Positions 17,632 through 25,089 of a stretch of 64,000 nucleotides of DNA are shown here, in pieces. The first letter of the stretch is position 1, and each line of letters begins with the position of its first letter. This stretch comes from an uncultured Poribacteria bacterium (GTDB taxonomy: Bacteria; Poribacteria; WGA-4E; PCPOR2b), in contig OY282444.1 of the NCBI GenBank assembly GCA_958296125.1, positions 4,945,266-5,009,265 of the forward strand, given 5' to 3'. The notes below the pieces were generated by a model, which had not been told where the DNA came from, searched no databases, and saw only the letters and a program-made list of their open reading frames with translations. Made by a program: the position numbers and the translations under genes.

Positions 17632-18486
17632 GTGATTGATTTTTCACGCTCGACGTTTACTTGGCATTCACATCCGTGGACACCGGATCCCTACTATCGC
17701 TATGCCGGGGGTTTTGTGGGACAGCAGGGGCAAGCGTATCATGTCCGATTCGGTCTCGAAGCCAGCTGCGAAATACGGGACGAAGTGAGCGGGTATGTTA
17801 CAAAAATGTTTGTAGGCGCACCGTGTCGTAGCGAGTACACGATTGCGTCCCGAAACATGTTCCAAATTCCCAGCGGTGAGTGGCGCATGGCTTTCAGCGA
17901 TGAATCCCGGTTGGACATTGCGAAAAGACCGAGCAACGAACCGGAAGATGCCTCGACAAACAAGCTGAGTGAAATTTATCAGAGTTATAAGGTTGATGTA
18001 CGTTCGCATTCTAACTTCTCTGAGTTGACAGATGTCGGCGAGATTATTGATGCAACCCTGAACGGTGATCTGTTGAATGCAAAATCGACCTACCATGATC
18101 AAGAACATAACCTCGCGATTTCGGTTGAATATCCCGTGGACGTTATGAACCTGAATGCGGTGGATAAGGAGTTTCAAGTCTGCACAGGTCCCATCATTCT
18201 GCCGGATCTTGCCACTTGGGACGGTCAAGACGTTAGACGGACGTTTTTGGCACAGGTCGCTATCTCCGCATTTGATTGGGTGGAATTTATCTTGCAACGG
18301 GAGGTCGAGGCATCGGAGGCAGAGCGGGAATGGTTAGACAAACCTCGCGGGCGTGATCGTCTGGAGTTGCGTGATCCGAACAATCCGCCGCCCAACTATC
18401 CACCCCCGCGGCCTCGCCCAAACGTTTATAACGAGGTTTGGGAGTTTGAAGCGACCAATGTTGTGTTGCGGGCAAAAAATCCATAG
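17632..18486 (+). CDS. Uncharacterised protein
   Basis: I do not recognise this 284-residue protein. The GTG start at 17632 is supported by AAGGAG about eight bases upstream. There is no signal peptide and no membrane segment. Aromatic residues and predicted beta-rich stretches dominate the first 230 residues. A proline-rich linker (NNPPPNYPPPRPRPN) near residues 250-265 leads to a short tail. It ends 30 bases before the Rpn nuclease gene on the same strand and may share its transcript. Confidence 0.6.
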   Translation: MIDFSRSTFTWHSHPWTPDPYYRYAGGFVGQQGQAYHVRFGLEASCEIRDEVSGYVTKMFVGAPCRSEYTIASRNMFQIPSGEWRMAFSDESRLDIAKRPSNEPEDASTNKLSEIYQSYKVDVRSHSNFSELTDVGEIIDATLNGDLLNAKSTYHDQEHNLAISVEYPVDVMNLNAVDKEFQVCTGPIILPDLATWDGQDVRRTFLAQVAISAFDWVEFILQREVEASEAEREWLDKPRGRDRLELRDPNNPPPNYPPPRPRPNVYNEVWEFEATNVVLRAKNP

Positions 18487-18515
18487 GATATCACGGCAGA
18501 AGTTGTAAGGTGTTA

Positions 18516-19565
18516 ATGATGAACATCCACGACAGCGGGTATAAGAAACTATTCTCAAATCGGACCATATTTCGGCAACTGCTTGAGACATTCGTCAAAC
18601 AAGAGTGGGTCGATTATCTGGATTTCGACAGTTGTGAACCCTTGGATAAATCGTTTATCTCCGAACACTACAAAGAAACCGAGAGTGATTTAATCTACAA
18701 AATCCAGTTTCATGATCGTGAGGTCTACATTTATATTCTCATCGAGTTTCAATCCACCGTTGACCCATTCATGGCGTTGCGTGTGCTCAACTACATCACC
18801 AACTTTTACATGGATTTTCTCGTCAATAACAGAAACGTCAACAGACTGCCGGCGGTTTTTCCAATCGTGTTGTATAATGGAGAAGCACCTTGGACGGCAC
18901 CGGTGAATCTTTCGACGTTGATTGAGCAGAACCCACCACTCGGTGCATTCGCCTTAGATTTTCAGTATTTCCTAATTGCTGAGAACCAATACGGCCAGGA
19001 AGCCTTGTTGAAAATCCGAAACATCGTATCTACGCTGTTTTTGGCAGAATCACATTACGATTTAGATTTGCTGGAGGTAGAGCTGCTAAATCTGTTCTCT
19101 TCGGAGGCGGACAAACAGGCGGTCAGCCTGTTCTTAAATTGGTTCAGGCAGTTGGCACTCCACGGACGGATTGAATCTGGAGATTACCAGTCACTTGAGT
19201 TCATTTACCGCAACGAAGAGGAGGTGAAAACGATGTTAATCACCGCGTTAGAGCGAGAAAGGCAGCAGATTTTTCAAAATGGTCTGCTTGAGGGCAAACA
19301 AGAAGGACGAATCGAAGGTAAACAGGAAGGACGAATCGAAGGCAAACAAGAAGGACGAATTGAAGGTAAACAGGAAGGACGAATCGAAGGTAAGCAAGAA
19401 GGACGAACCGAAGGCAAACAAGAAGGACGAACCGAAGAGAAGATTGAAACTGCAAAGACGATGCTTACCAAGGGAATGGAGATGACACTCATCTCTGAAA
19501 TCACCCAGCTTCCAGAAGAACAACTTTTGCAGTTGAAAGATGAGCTTTCTTCAGCGGAGGAGTGA
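18516..19565 (+). CDS. rpn: Rpn family PD-(D/E)XK nuclease (RpnL-like), with C-terminal repeats
   Basis: This roughly 349-residue protein belongs to the Rpn (recombination-promoting nuclease, formerly transposase_31) family of PD-(D/E)XK enzymes. It opens with HDSGYKKLFSN, and the nuclease core shows acidic residues in KETESDLIYK and the IEFQST motif that replaces the usual ExK. The C-terminal part carries six copies of an eight-residue GKQEGRIE-type repeat (24-base units, about 19290-19435), likely a coiled coil, then a 45-residue end domain. ATG 18516 or 18519 is preferred over GTG 18510, which overlaps the AAGG ribosome binding site. Known E. coli Rpn proteins are antiphage nucleases controlled by a small protein made from an internal start. 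This gene has such a start at 19233. Confidence 0.85.
   Translation: MMNIHDSGYKKLFSNRTIFRQLLETFVKQEWVDYLDFDSCEPLDKSFISEHYKETESDLIYKIQFHDREVYIYILIEFQSTVDPFMALRVLNYITNFYMDFLVNNRNVNRLPAVFPIVLYNGEAPWTAPVNLSTLIEQNPPLGAFALDFQYFLIAENQYGQEALLKIRNIVSTLFLAESHYDLDLLEVELLNLFSSEADKQAVSLFLNWFRQLALHGRIESGDYQSLEFIYRNEEEVKTMLITALERERQQIFQNGLLEGKQEGRIEGKQEGRIEGKQEGRIEGKQEGRIEGKQEGRTEGKQEGRTEEKIETAKTMLTKGMEMTLISEITQLPEEQLLQLKDELSSAEE
19219..19235 (+). promoter_or_regulatory. Internal ribosome binding site and start within the rpn gene
   Basis: AGGAGGTGA at 19219-19227 is a perfect match to the anti-Shine-Dalgarno consensus. It stands eight bases (counted from its AGGAGG core) before an in-frame ATG at 19233. 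It is stronger than the signal at the gene's own start. Confidence 0.7.
19233..19565 (+). CDS. Putative internal small Rpn product (RpnS-like)
   Basis: Initiation at ATG 19233 would make a 110-residue protein identical to the C-terminal third of the Rpn nuclease: a MLITALERERQQ opening, six GKQEGR repeats and the end domain with LISEITQLPEEQLLQLK. In E. coli, rpn genes produce a small internal product that blocks the toxic full-length nuclease. The in-frame start with a perfect ribosome binding site suggests the same here. Independent support comes from the downstream gene at 19571, which duplicates this reading frame from the same start codon. Expression and inhibition are inferred. Confidence 0.6.
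   Translation: MLITALERERQQIFQNGLLEGKQEGRIEGKQEGRIEGKQEGRIEGKQEGRIEGKQEGRTEGKQEGRTEEKIETAKTMLTKGMEMTLISEITQLPEEQLLQLKDELSSAEE
19294..19437 (+). repeat. Tandem 24-bp coding repeats (GKQEGRIE)
   Basis: About six 24-base units inside the rpn gene encode GKQEGRIE with minor changes (I to T, E to K). A second array of four units lies at about 19629-19725 in the downstream duplicate. Copy number would be expected to vary between strains. Confidence 0.85.
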
Positions 19566-19570
19566 GTACA

Positions 19571-19867
19571 ATGTTAATCACCGCGTTAGAGCGAGAAAGG
19601 CAGCAGATTTTTCAAAATGGGCTGCTTGAGGGCAAACAAGAAGGACGAATCGAAGGTAAACAGGAAGGACGAATCGAAGGCAAGCAAGAAGGACGAACCA
19701 AAGGCAAGCAAGAAGGACGAATCGAAGAGAAGATTCAAACTGCAAAGGCCATGCTTGCCAAGGGAATGGAGATGACACTCATCTCTGAAATCACCCAGCT
19801 TCCAGAAGAACAACTTTTGCAGTTGAAATACGGGTTTCCCTCAGTGTCTGAACTGCGTAAATCCTGA
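19571..19867 (+). CDS. Standalone duplicate of the Rpn C-terminal small protein
   Basis: This 98-residue protein begins with the same MLITALERERQQIFQNGLLE as the internal rpn start, has four rather than six GKQEGR repeats, then the same end domain up to LPEEQLLQLK. After that the sequence changes to a new tail ending SELRKS, whose codons resemble the AACTGCGTAAGTCCT end of the adjacent inverted-repeat element. The ATG at 19571 follows AGGAG (19558-19562) by eight bases and starts five bases after the rpn stop. It is probably cotranscribed with rpn and could act as an extra inhibitor supplied in trans. It might instead be a nonfunctional duplication, but its reading frame and ribosome binding site are intact. 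Confidence 0.65.
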   Translation: MLITALERERQQIFQNGLLEGKQEGRIEGKQEGRIEGKQEGRTKGKQEGRIEEKIQTAKAMLAKGMEMTLISEITQLPEEQLLQLKYGFPSVSELRKS

Positions 19868-19878
19868 CCTTATACTAT

Positions 19879-20056
19879 TAGGACTTACGCGCTTCGGTTG
19901 TGAAAATCGGGTCCGATTTCCGACTGCCTATGACTTTGACATCCGACCATGGAAATTCACTCGTGGCCACAGTGCTCCGATGGATCGGGGTTAGGAAACC
20001 TGCCACCACGATAGGGGTTGCCCCAAGATGCTGATTGCCCAACTGCGTAAGTCCTA
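19879..20056. mobile_element. Small inverted-repeat element (MITE-like) between rpn and cinA
   Basis: TAGGACTTACGC at 19879-19890 and GCGTAAGTCCTA at 20045-20056 are a perfect 12-bp terminal inverted pair bounding about 178 bp of noncoding DNA. A third, imperfect end (AACTGCGTAAATCCT) lies at 19851-19865 within the last codons of the preceding small gene. No transposase is present, so it would depend on one elsewhere. Confidence 0.6.
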
Positions 20057-20111
20057 TAATTTTTAACATCAACCAAAGTCTTAAACGTTATTTTAACAAA
20101 AGAGGCATTTC

Positions 20112-21344
20112 ATGCACGCAGAAATTGTCATGATTGGAACTGAGCTCCTGCTCGGGGAGATCGTTGATACAAATGCCAACAGATTGGCACTCGCGCTCCG
20201 AGATATCGGGCTAGACCTATACTACAAAACGACCGTTGGCGATAACCTTGCCCGGATTACCGAAGTCCTCGACTTGGCGTTGGATCGGTCAGATATTATC
20301 ATCACCTCCGGCGGCATCGGTCCGACGGTAGACGATGTCACACGCCAAGCGGTTGCCGACGCGACAGGACGTAAACTGGTTTACAGCACGGAACTGGAAG
20401 CGCAAATTGCGGCACGTTTCAACCGTTTTGGGCGACCGATGGCTGACAACAATAAGCGCCAAGCTTACATTCCCGAAGGGGCAACTCCGCTAACCAATCC
20501 TGTGGGCACGGCACCGTGCTATCTGAGCGAAGACGTGAATGGCCGGGGCTGCATCATTTCGCTGCCGGGCGTTCCGAGGGAGCTTGAGCATATGATGGCG
20601 AATACCGTTAGCCCGCTGCTGATTGGGCGCATGGGTGGGATCAAGGTGACGCGGGTCCGGGTGCTACGCACATGCGCGGTGGGAGAGAGTAACATCGATC
20701 AGGGCATCGGCGATCTGATGACAACAGGGAATCCGACCGTCGGACTGGCAGCACATATCGGTCAAACTGACGTGCGAATCACCGCGAAGGCGGACACGGA
20801 CGAAGAGGCGGATACGCTCGTCGCTGGAATGGAGGCAAAACTCCGCGAGCGGTTGGGTGTCGCCGTTTATGGCGAGGGAAAGGTAACGGTGGCGGAGGTC
20901 GTCGGCGATTTGATGCAGGGGAAATCGCTCAAATTAGGCGTAGTTGACACACTCACCGGTGGTCAACTCGCGCGAGATCTTGTTGAGTCCGGTTATTCCG
21001 ACTTAGTTGCAACCGACCTGTCGCCAGCTAACTTAACGGAGGCGTTGAAAGATTCCGGTGCCGATGCAAGTAACCCTCCGGATGTTGAGGTAGCACGTTC
21101 TTACGCTGTTTCTCTGGCAGAGAGCGTGACACCCCCCGATGGCATAGGGCTTGCCATGATTGGTCCCTTTGAAGAGTCGTCTACCTTTATCGCCTTGAAT
21201 GGACCGGGGGAGGTTTGTCTCTTTGAACGGAGCCGCAATTATCAGGATACCGACTATATTCGTCGGTGGTTGGTTGTCCAAGCGTTAGATTGGATTCGAC
21301 GCACGTTGTTAGGGCAAATGAAGTCGCCGGTAGATTGGAATTAA
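20112..21344 (+). CDS. cinA: CinA family protein (competence/damage-inducible protein)
   Basis: This 410-residue protein has a clear N-terminal MoaB/MogA-like CinA domain (EIVMIGTELLLGEIVDTNAN, TSGGIGPTVDDVTRQ, ISLPGVPRELEHM). In CinA enzymes this domain hydrolyses ADP-ribose or related pyridine nucleotides. The C-terminal PncC-like amidase domain starts near residue 270 but is atypical: the usual ESCTGG or ESLTGG motif reads VDTLTGG, and I cannot find the conserved YSNxxK lysine segment. The nicotinamide-nucleotide deamidase activity may therefore be lost. The gene lies 55 bases after an inverted-repeat element and 19 bases before the DUF4268 gene, likely in an operon. Confidence 0.88.
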   Translation: MHAEIVMIGTELLLGEIVDTNANRLALALRDIGLDLYYKTTVGDNLARITEVLDLALDRSDIIITSGGIGPTVDDVTRQAVADATGRKLVYSTELEAQIAARFNRFGRPMADNNKRQAYIPEGATPLTNPVGTAPCYLSEDVNGRGCIISLPGVPRELEHMMANTVSPLLIGRMGGIKVTRVRVLRTCAVGESNIDQGIGDLMTTGNPTVGLAAHIGQTDVRITAKADTDEEADTLVAGMEAKLRERLGVAVYGEGKVTVAEVVGDLMQGKSLKLGVVDTLTGGQLARDLVESGYSDLVATDLSPANLTEALKDSGADASNPPDVEVARSYAVSLAESVTPPDGIGLAMIGPFEESSTFIALNGPGEVCLFERSRNYQDTDYIRRWLVVQALDWIRRTLLGQMKSPVDWN

Positions 21345-21363
21345 CTGAAAGGAGATAGGGCTA

Positions 21364-22344
21364 ATGGAGAAACTTGGACGTTTAGACAAAGTGGAGCTCA
21401 GAGAGGTTTGGGAAGATGAAGCGAGTAATTTCACCCCTTGGTTGGCTGACGAGGAAAATATAATACTGATCGGCGAGATGATTGGATTGGAACTCGAAGT
21501 TGAGGCGCAGGAGAAAAATGTCGGTCCGTTCAGGGCTGATATTTTGTGCAAGGATACGGTAACGGACAATTGGGTGCTCATTGAAAATCAGCTTGAGCGG
21601 ACAAACCACACCCATCTCGGACAGTTATTGACCTATGCCGCCGGGTTGGGGGCGACAACGATGGTCTGGATTGCTAAACGTTTTACAGATGAGCACCGTG
21701 CTGCACTGGACCGGCTCAACGAGATTACGGCTGAAGAGTTCAGATTCTTCGGGCTAGAGATTGAGTTGTGGCGGATTGGCGATTCACCGATGGCCCCAAA
21801 GTTTAATATAGTTTCGCATCCCAACGATTGGACGAAAACCGTTTCGAGAATCTCACCGACCAGAGAATTAACCTCCACAAATCAGTTGTATCTCGAATAC
21901 TGGACAGGGCTACGAGATCTTTTAGAACAACGCAATGGCGTAATCGTCCCCAGAAAACCTTCACCGGAGAATTGGACCAGCTTTGCTATTGGTCGTTCCG
22001 GGTTCCATATCACTGCTAGAGTCAACGTAAGCGAAAAATGGATCTGTGTGCAGCTTGTGCTGAAGGATCAAGATGCAGATTCCTACTTCTATCTCTTGGA
22101 AAGGGATAAGGTAGATATCGAAGAGGAGATTGGTGCTGAATTGGAGTGGAGGGAAAACCCTGGGCTGAAAGAGAAACACATAAGACTCTCTCTTGACACC
22201 GATCTTGATGATCGCCAAGACTGGGACAAACAGCATCAGTGGCTATTTGAACAACTCGAAATCTTTTACAAAGTTTTCTCATCACGGGTTAAGACACTTG
22301 ATGCCAGGGATTATCTTCCCGAAGAGAACGAGACCGCCGAATAG
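21364..22344 (+). CDS. DUF4268 protein with PD-(D/E)XK nuclease-like core
   Basis: This 326-residue protein has an N-terminal nuclease-like core: RADILCKD supplies an acidic residue and VLIENQLERTNHTHLGQLLTYAAG supplies the ExQ-like motif seen in relatives of restriction-type nucleases. This is followed by a DUF4268 C-terminal half with FHITARVNVSEKWICVQL. Family members are often found near defence or repair genes, but the role is unknown. It starts 19 bases after cinA with AAAGGAG upstream, and ends 22 bases before murJ, so it lies in a cinA-DUF4268-murJ unit. Confidence 0.75.
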   Translation: MEKLGRLDKVELREVWEDEASNFTPWLADEENIILIGEMIGLELEVEAQEKNVGPFRADILCKDTVTDNWVLIENQLERTNHTHLGQLLTYAAGLGATTMVWIAKRFTDEHRAALDRLNEITAEEFRFFGLEIELWRIGDSPMAPKFNIVSHPNDWTKTVSRISPTRELTSTNQLYLEYWTGLRDLLEQRNGVIVPRKPSPENWTSFAIGRSGFHITARVNVSEKWICVQLVLKDQDADSYFYLLERDKVDIEEEIGAELEWRENPGLKEKHIRLSLDTDLDDRQDWDKQHQWLFEQLEIFYKVFSSRVKTLDARDYLPEENETAE

Positions 22345-22366
22345 ACCGAAAAAGTGTTAGCTATAG

Positions 22367-24043
22367 ATGGAAAATGGAATCGATACCGCCACAGCCACAA
22401 CCTCTGAGAACCAACAGCGAGTTACCCGATCTGCGGGGATTGTCAGTATCGCCGTGATGGCATCGCGCCTACTTGGACTGGTTCGCGAGAAGGTGATCGC
22501 TCACTACTTTGCCGCTGGCATCGACGGTGATGCGTTTTATGCGGCGTTTCGGATTCCGAACTTGATGCGAGATCTGTTCGGCGAAGGTGCGTTGAGCAAG
22601 GCATTCGTCACAACCTTTACAGCGACTGAGTTGGAGGATGGCGAAGAAGCCGCTTGGCGTTTAGCGATCCGGGTTTTCAGCGCGAGTTTCCTCCTGCTTA
22701 CGCTGATAACGCTTATCGGAATTTTCGCTGCCCCCGCTATCGTCGATTTGATATTTATAGGCAAAGGTTTTCAGGAGGTGCCGCTCGATCCGTCGGAACA
22801 TTTCGGCTTCGATTCCAAACGCAATCTGACCGTCTACCTGACGCAAATCATGTTTCCGTACCTGATACTAGTTTCGCTATCAGCGGTGACAATGGGGCTG
22901 CTCAACAGCAAGGGAAAGTTTGGGTTGCCCGCCTCTGCGTCCTCTTTTTTCAACGTTGGATCGTTGATCGTTGGGGTATGGGGTTACTATATCGCACCGA
23001 ACTGGGGGCTACACCGGACAACGGGGATGGCAGTTGGCGTACTCGTTGGGGGTGCATTGCAGTTTTTGATTCAGATGCCCTCAATGCGGCGAGTTGGATT
23101 CCGCTATCAGCTACTTCTTAGCCCCGATAAGATTGGGATTCAAAGCAGTTTTCGCGATGAACGGGTGCGGCAGGTCATGCGGCTAATTGGGCCCGCTATC
23201 TTGGGAGTTGCTGCGTTGCAGGTGAACGTACTGGTCAACTCAATCTTTGCATCGGAGGGGGAGGGCTGGCTGACTTGGATTAACCGTGCTTTTCGGCTGA
23301 TGCACCTGCCGATCGGCGTCGTTGGCGTTGCAATCTCGACAGCTGCCCTGCCGAATCTTGCGAAATTGGTTGCAGGGGGGAATATGGAGGAATATCGCCG
23401 TGCTGTCTCGTATGCGCTGCGTCTGACCTTTCTGCTGACGGTGCCTGCCTCGATTGGACTGATGGTGCTCGCTGAACCGATCTGTCGTCTGATTTTTGAG
23501 GGGGGACAGGCAAATCCCTTAGATACACAACAAACGGCGGGGGCACTATTCTACTACGCCTTCGGCCTATGCGGCTTTTCGGCGGTCAAGATCGCGACGG
23601 ATGGGTTTTACACTTTCAATGACACACGCACACCGGCTACGGTTAGCCTGTGCACCGTTGCGCTCAACATCCTGCTGAACTACCTCTTTATCTACCGACT
23701 CGGTTTCGACCACCGATCCCTTGCCCTGTCTACCTCCTGCACAATTACGTTGAATTTTCTCGTACTGCTGTTTCTCCTACGCGGGAAGGTTGGGGGATTG
23801 GGGTTACGCAGCATCTGGCTGCTGTTGGTTAAACTCGCGCTGGCTTCCGTTGTCATGGGTGGGGTATGCTGGTGGGGATACACACAGATCGAGGGATGGC
23901 TTGGCACGGTGAGTCTTATCGCCCGGATCATCGGTGTGTTTGTCCCAATCGGGATGGGAGTCGCTGTTTGGGTGGGGGGAGCCAAGTTGATGAGAATCCG
24001 AGAGTTGGATCAGCTGTTGGGAGCAATCGCTCGACGGCTATAG
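22367..24043 (+). CDS. murJ: Lipid II flippase MurJ
   Basis: This 558-residue polytopic membrane protein belongs to the MurJ/MviN branch of the MOP exporter superfamily, which flips lipid II across the inner membrane for peptidoglycan synthesis. Diagnostic segments are MASRLLGLVREKVIAHYFAAG near the N terminus, the AFYAAFRIPNLMRDLFGEGALSKAFV block, and LPIGVVGVAISTAALPNLAKL near the middle. About 14 hydrophobic segments are visible, as expected. The ATG at 22367 lacks an obvious ribosome binding site and probably relies on coupling to the upstream gene. Its presence implies a peptidoglycan-containing cell. Confidence 0.92.
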   Translation: MENGIDTATATTSENQQRVTRSAGIVSIAVMASRLLGLVREKVIAHYFAAGIDGDAFYAAFRIPNLMRDLFGEGALSKAFVTTFTATELEDGEEAAWRLAIRVFSASFLLLTLITLIGIFAAPAIVDLIFIGKGFQEVPLDPSEHFGFDSKRNLTVYLTQIMFPYLILVSLSAVTMGLLNSKGKFGLPASASSFFNVGSLIVGVWGYYIAPNWGLHRTTGMAVGVLVGGALQFLIQMPSMRRVGFRYQLLLSPDKIGIQSSFRDERVRQVMRLIGPAILGVAALQVNVLVNSIFASEGEGWLTWINRAFRLMHLPIGVVGVAISTAALPNLAKLVAGGNMEEYRRAVSYALRLTFLLTVPASIGLMVLAEPICRLIFEGGQANPLDTQQTAGALFYYAFGLCGFSAVKIATDGFYTFNDTRTPATVSLCTVALNILLNYLFIYRLGFDHRSLALSTSCTITLNFLVLLFLLRGKVGGLGLRSIWLLLVKLALASVVMGGVCWWGYTQIEGWLGTVSLIARIIGVFVPIGMGVAVWVGGAKLMRIRELDQLLGAIARRL

Positions 24044-24245
24044 TGCATTGGTTCATTAGGTGGTATTGAATTAGTAGGTCAAGATTCAGATCTCGCCTGT
24101 CCCAATCTATTGGGGACAAAATACCCGGCGTGTCACGCTACAATCTTGGGGCAATCAGCCCGGGCTATCGCGTAATATTATAGGGGTTGTCAATTTTGGA
24201 AAATTGACCTACAGAGGTCTATGGCATACAGAGTATTCCTACTAC
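24044..24245. repeat. Intergenic repeats between convergent murJ and nitroreductase genes
   Basis: The region contains CTACAATCTTGGGGCAATCA within 24136-24162 (shared with 27791-27814 and partly with 1385-1404), a palindrome CAATTTTGGAAAATTG near 24190, and a GGCATACAGAGTATTCCTAC repeat near 24222-24242. No gene is supported. Confidence 0.55.
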
Positions 24246-25010
24246 CTAGTAATTTTCGTATCGGACAACCGTTGAGGGAGGCAAGCGGACGGATTTACCG
24301 TGTATTGAGTCTAGGTAGCCCAGGCGCAGCAGGGTGATAATCTCGTGGGAATTTGGGATATTGAAGATTTCCTGAATCCGCTCTCGGTCCGCCTGACGCT
24401 CCAATGATGCACTGACAAACTGCGTGCCCATGCCGAGCGCGGTTGCCCTCAGGAGCAGATTTTGGATGGCGGCTCCCATACCCAACCACATCCACCGACC
24501 TCCTCCTTCACCGGGCGGGCGTCTTGTGCTATCCATCAGGATGAGGATGAGCAGCGGCGAGGTGCGGACTAGTTCGGAAATCTCTTTGGCCGGCAGCTTG
24601 CCTGCCCCTAGATGTCCCAGAATACTGAGATGTTTTGCATGTTTCAGTAGCGGCTTGAGTTTACTTGGATCTTTGCGGAACATGGGTGGGAGGTCAACGT
24701 GATCGGTCAGCAGCACGCCATCGCCGCGTTCTTCCCATTCTGCCTCCGTTAGGCGTATCCAATGCCTATTGTCGTCCAGAAAAGTGCTGTCTTTGAATTG
24801 ATCTACAACGCTCTGTGCGGTCAACTCGGCGAGGGCATTTTTTCCAGCAGCTTCACGGATGATGAGAAACTCCCAAGGCTGTGTGTTGAATGGGGAGGGT
24901 GCCCACTGCGCTGCTTGGATGAGTTGATCAAGATCTGCTTGAGAAATCGCGTCCGTGCGAAATGCTCCGCGATGGGTCCGGCGTTGGGTGATGGCATCGA
25001 AAAGTTCCAT
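24246..25010 (-). CDS. Nitroreductase family protein
   Basis: This 254-residue FMN-binding nitroreductase fold protein has the N-terminal ITQRRTHRGAF motif with the FMN phosphate-contacting arginines, then AAQWAPSPFNTQPWEF, a family hallmark. A C-terminal ATALGMGTQFVSASLE and EIITLLRLGYLD complete the pattern. Such enzymes use NAD(P)H to reduce quinones, nitro compounds or unsaturated substrates. A central insertion (about residues 80-145) is larger than in the smallest family members. It is divergent from the FAD oxidoreductase at 25090. Confidence 0.85.
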   Translation of the reverse strand: MELFDAITQRRTHRGAFRTDAISQADLDQLIQAAQWAPSPFNTQPWEFLIIREAAGKNALAELTAQSVVDQFKDSTFLDDNRHWIRLTEAEWEERGDGVLLTDHVDLPPMFRKDPSKLKPLLKHAKHLSILGHLGAGKLPAKEISELVRTSPLLILILMDSTRRPPGEGGGRWMWLGMGAAIQNLLLRATALGMGTQFVSASLERQADRERIQEIFNIPNSHEIITLLRLGYLDSIHGKSVRLPPSTVVRYENY

Positions 25011-25089
25011 AGGGTTCTCCTAACATAAGGAATGATACATCAGCGAAACCGTGAGTCCAACTCCTTATATTTTACATCTGAGGAAAAAA

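Noticed and set aside
18510-18512. GTG start for the Rpn gene
   Set aside because: It overlaps the ribosome binding sequence; ATG 18516 or 18519 has better spacing.
19240-19523. Minus-strand ORFs of about 70-90 residues with repeated SSFLF-like units opposite the GKQEGR repeats
   Set aside because: They are antisense readings of the 24-bp coding repeats.
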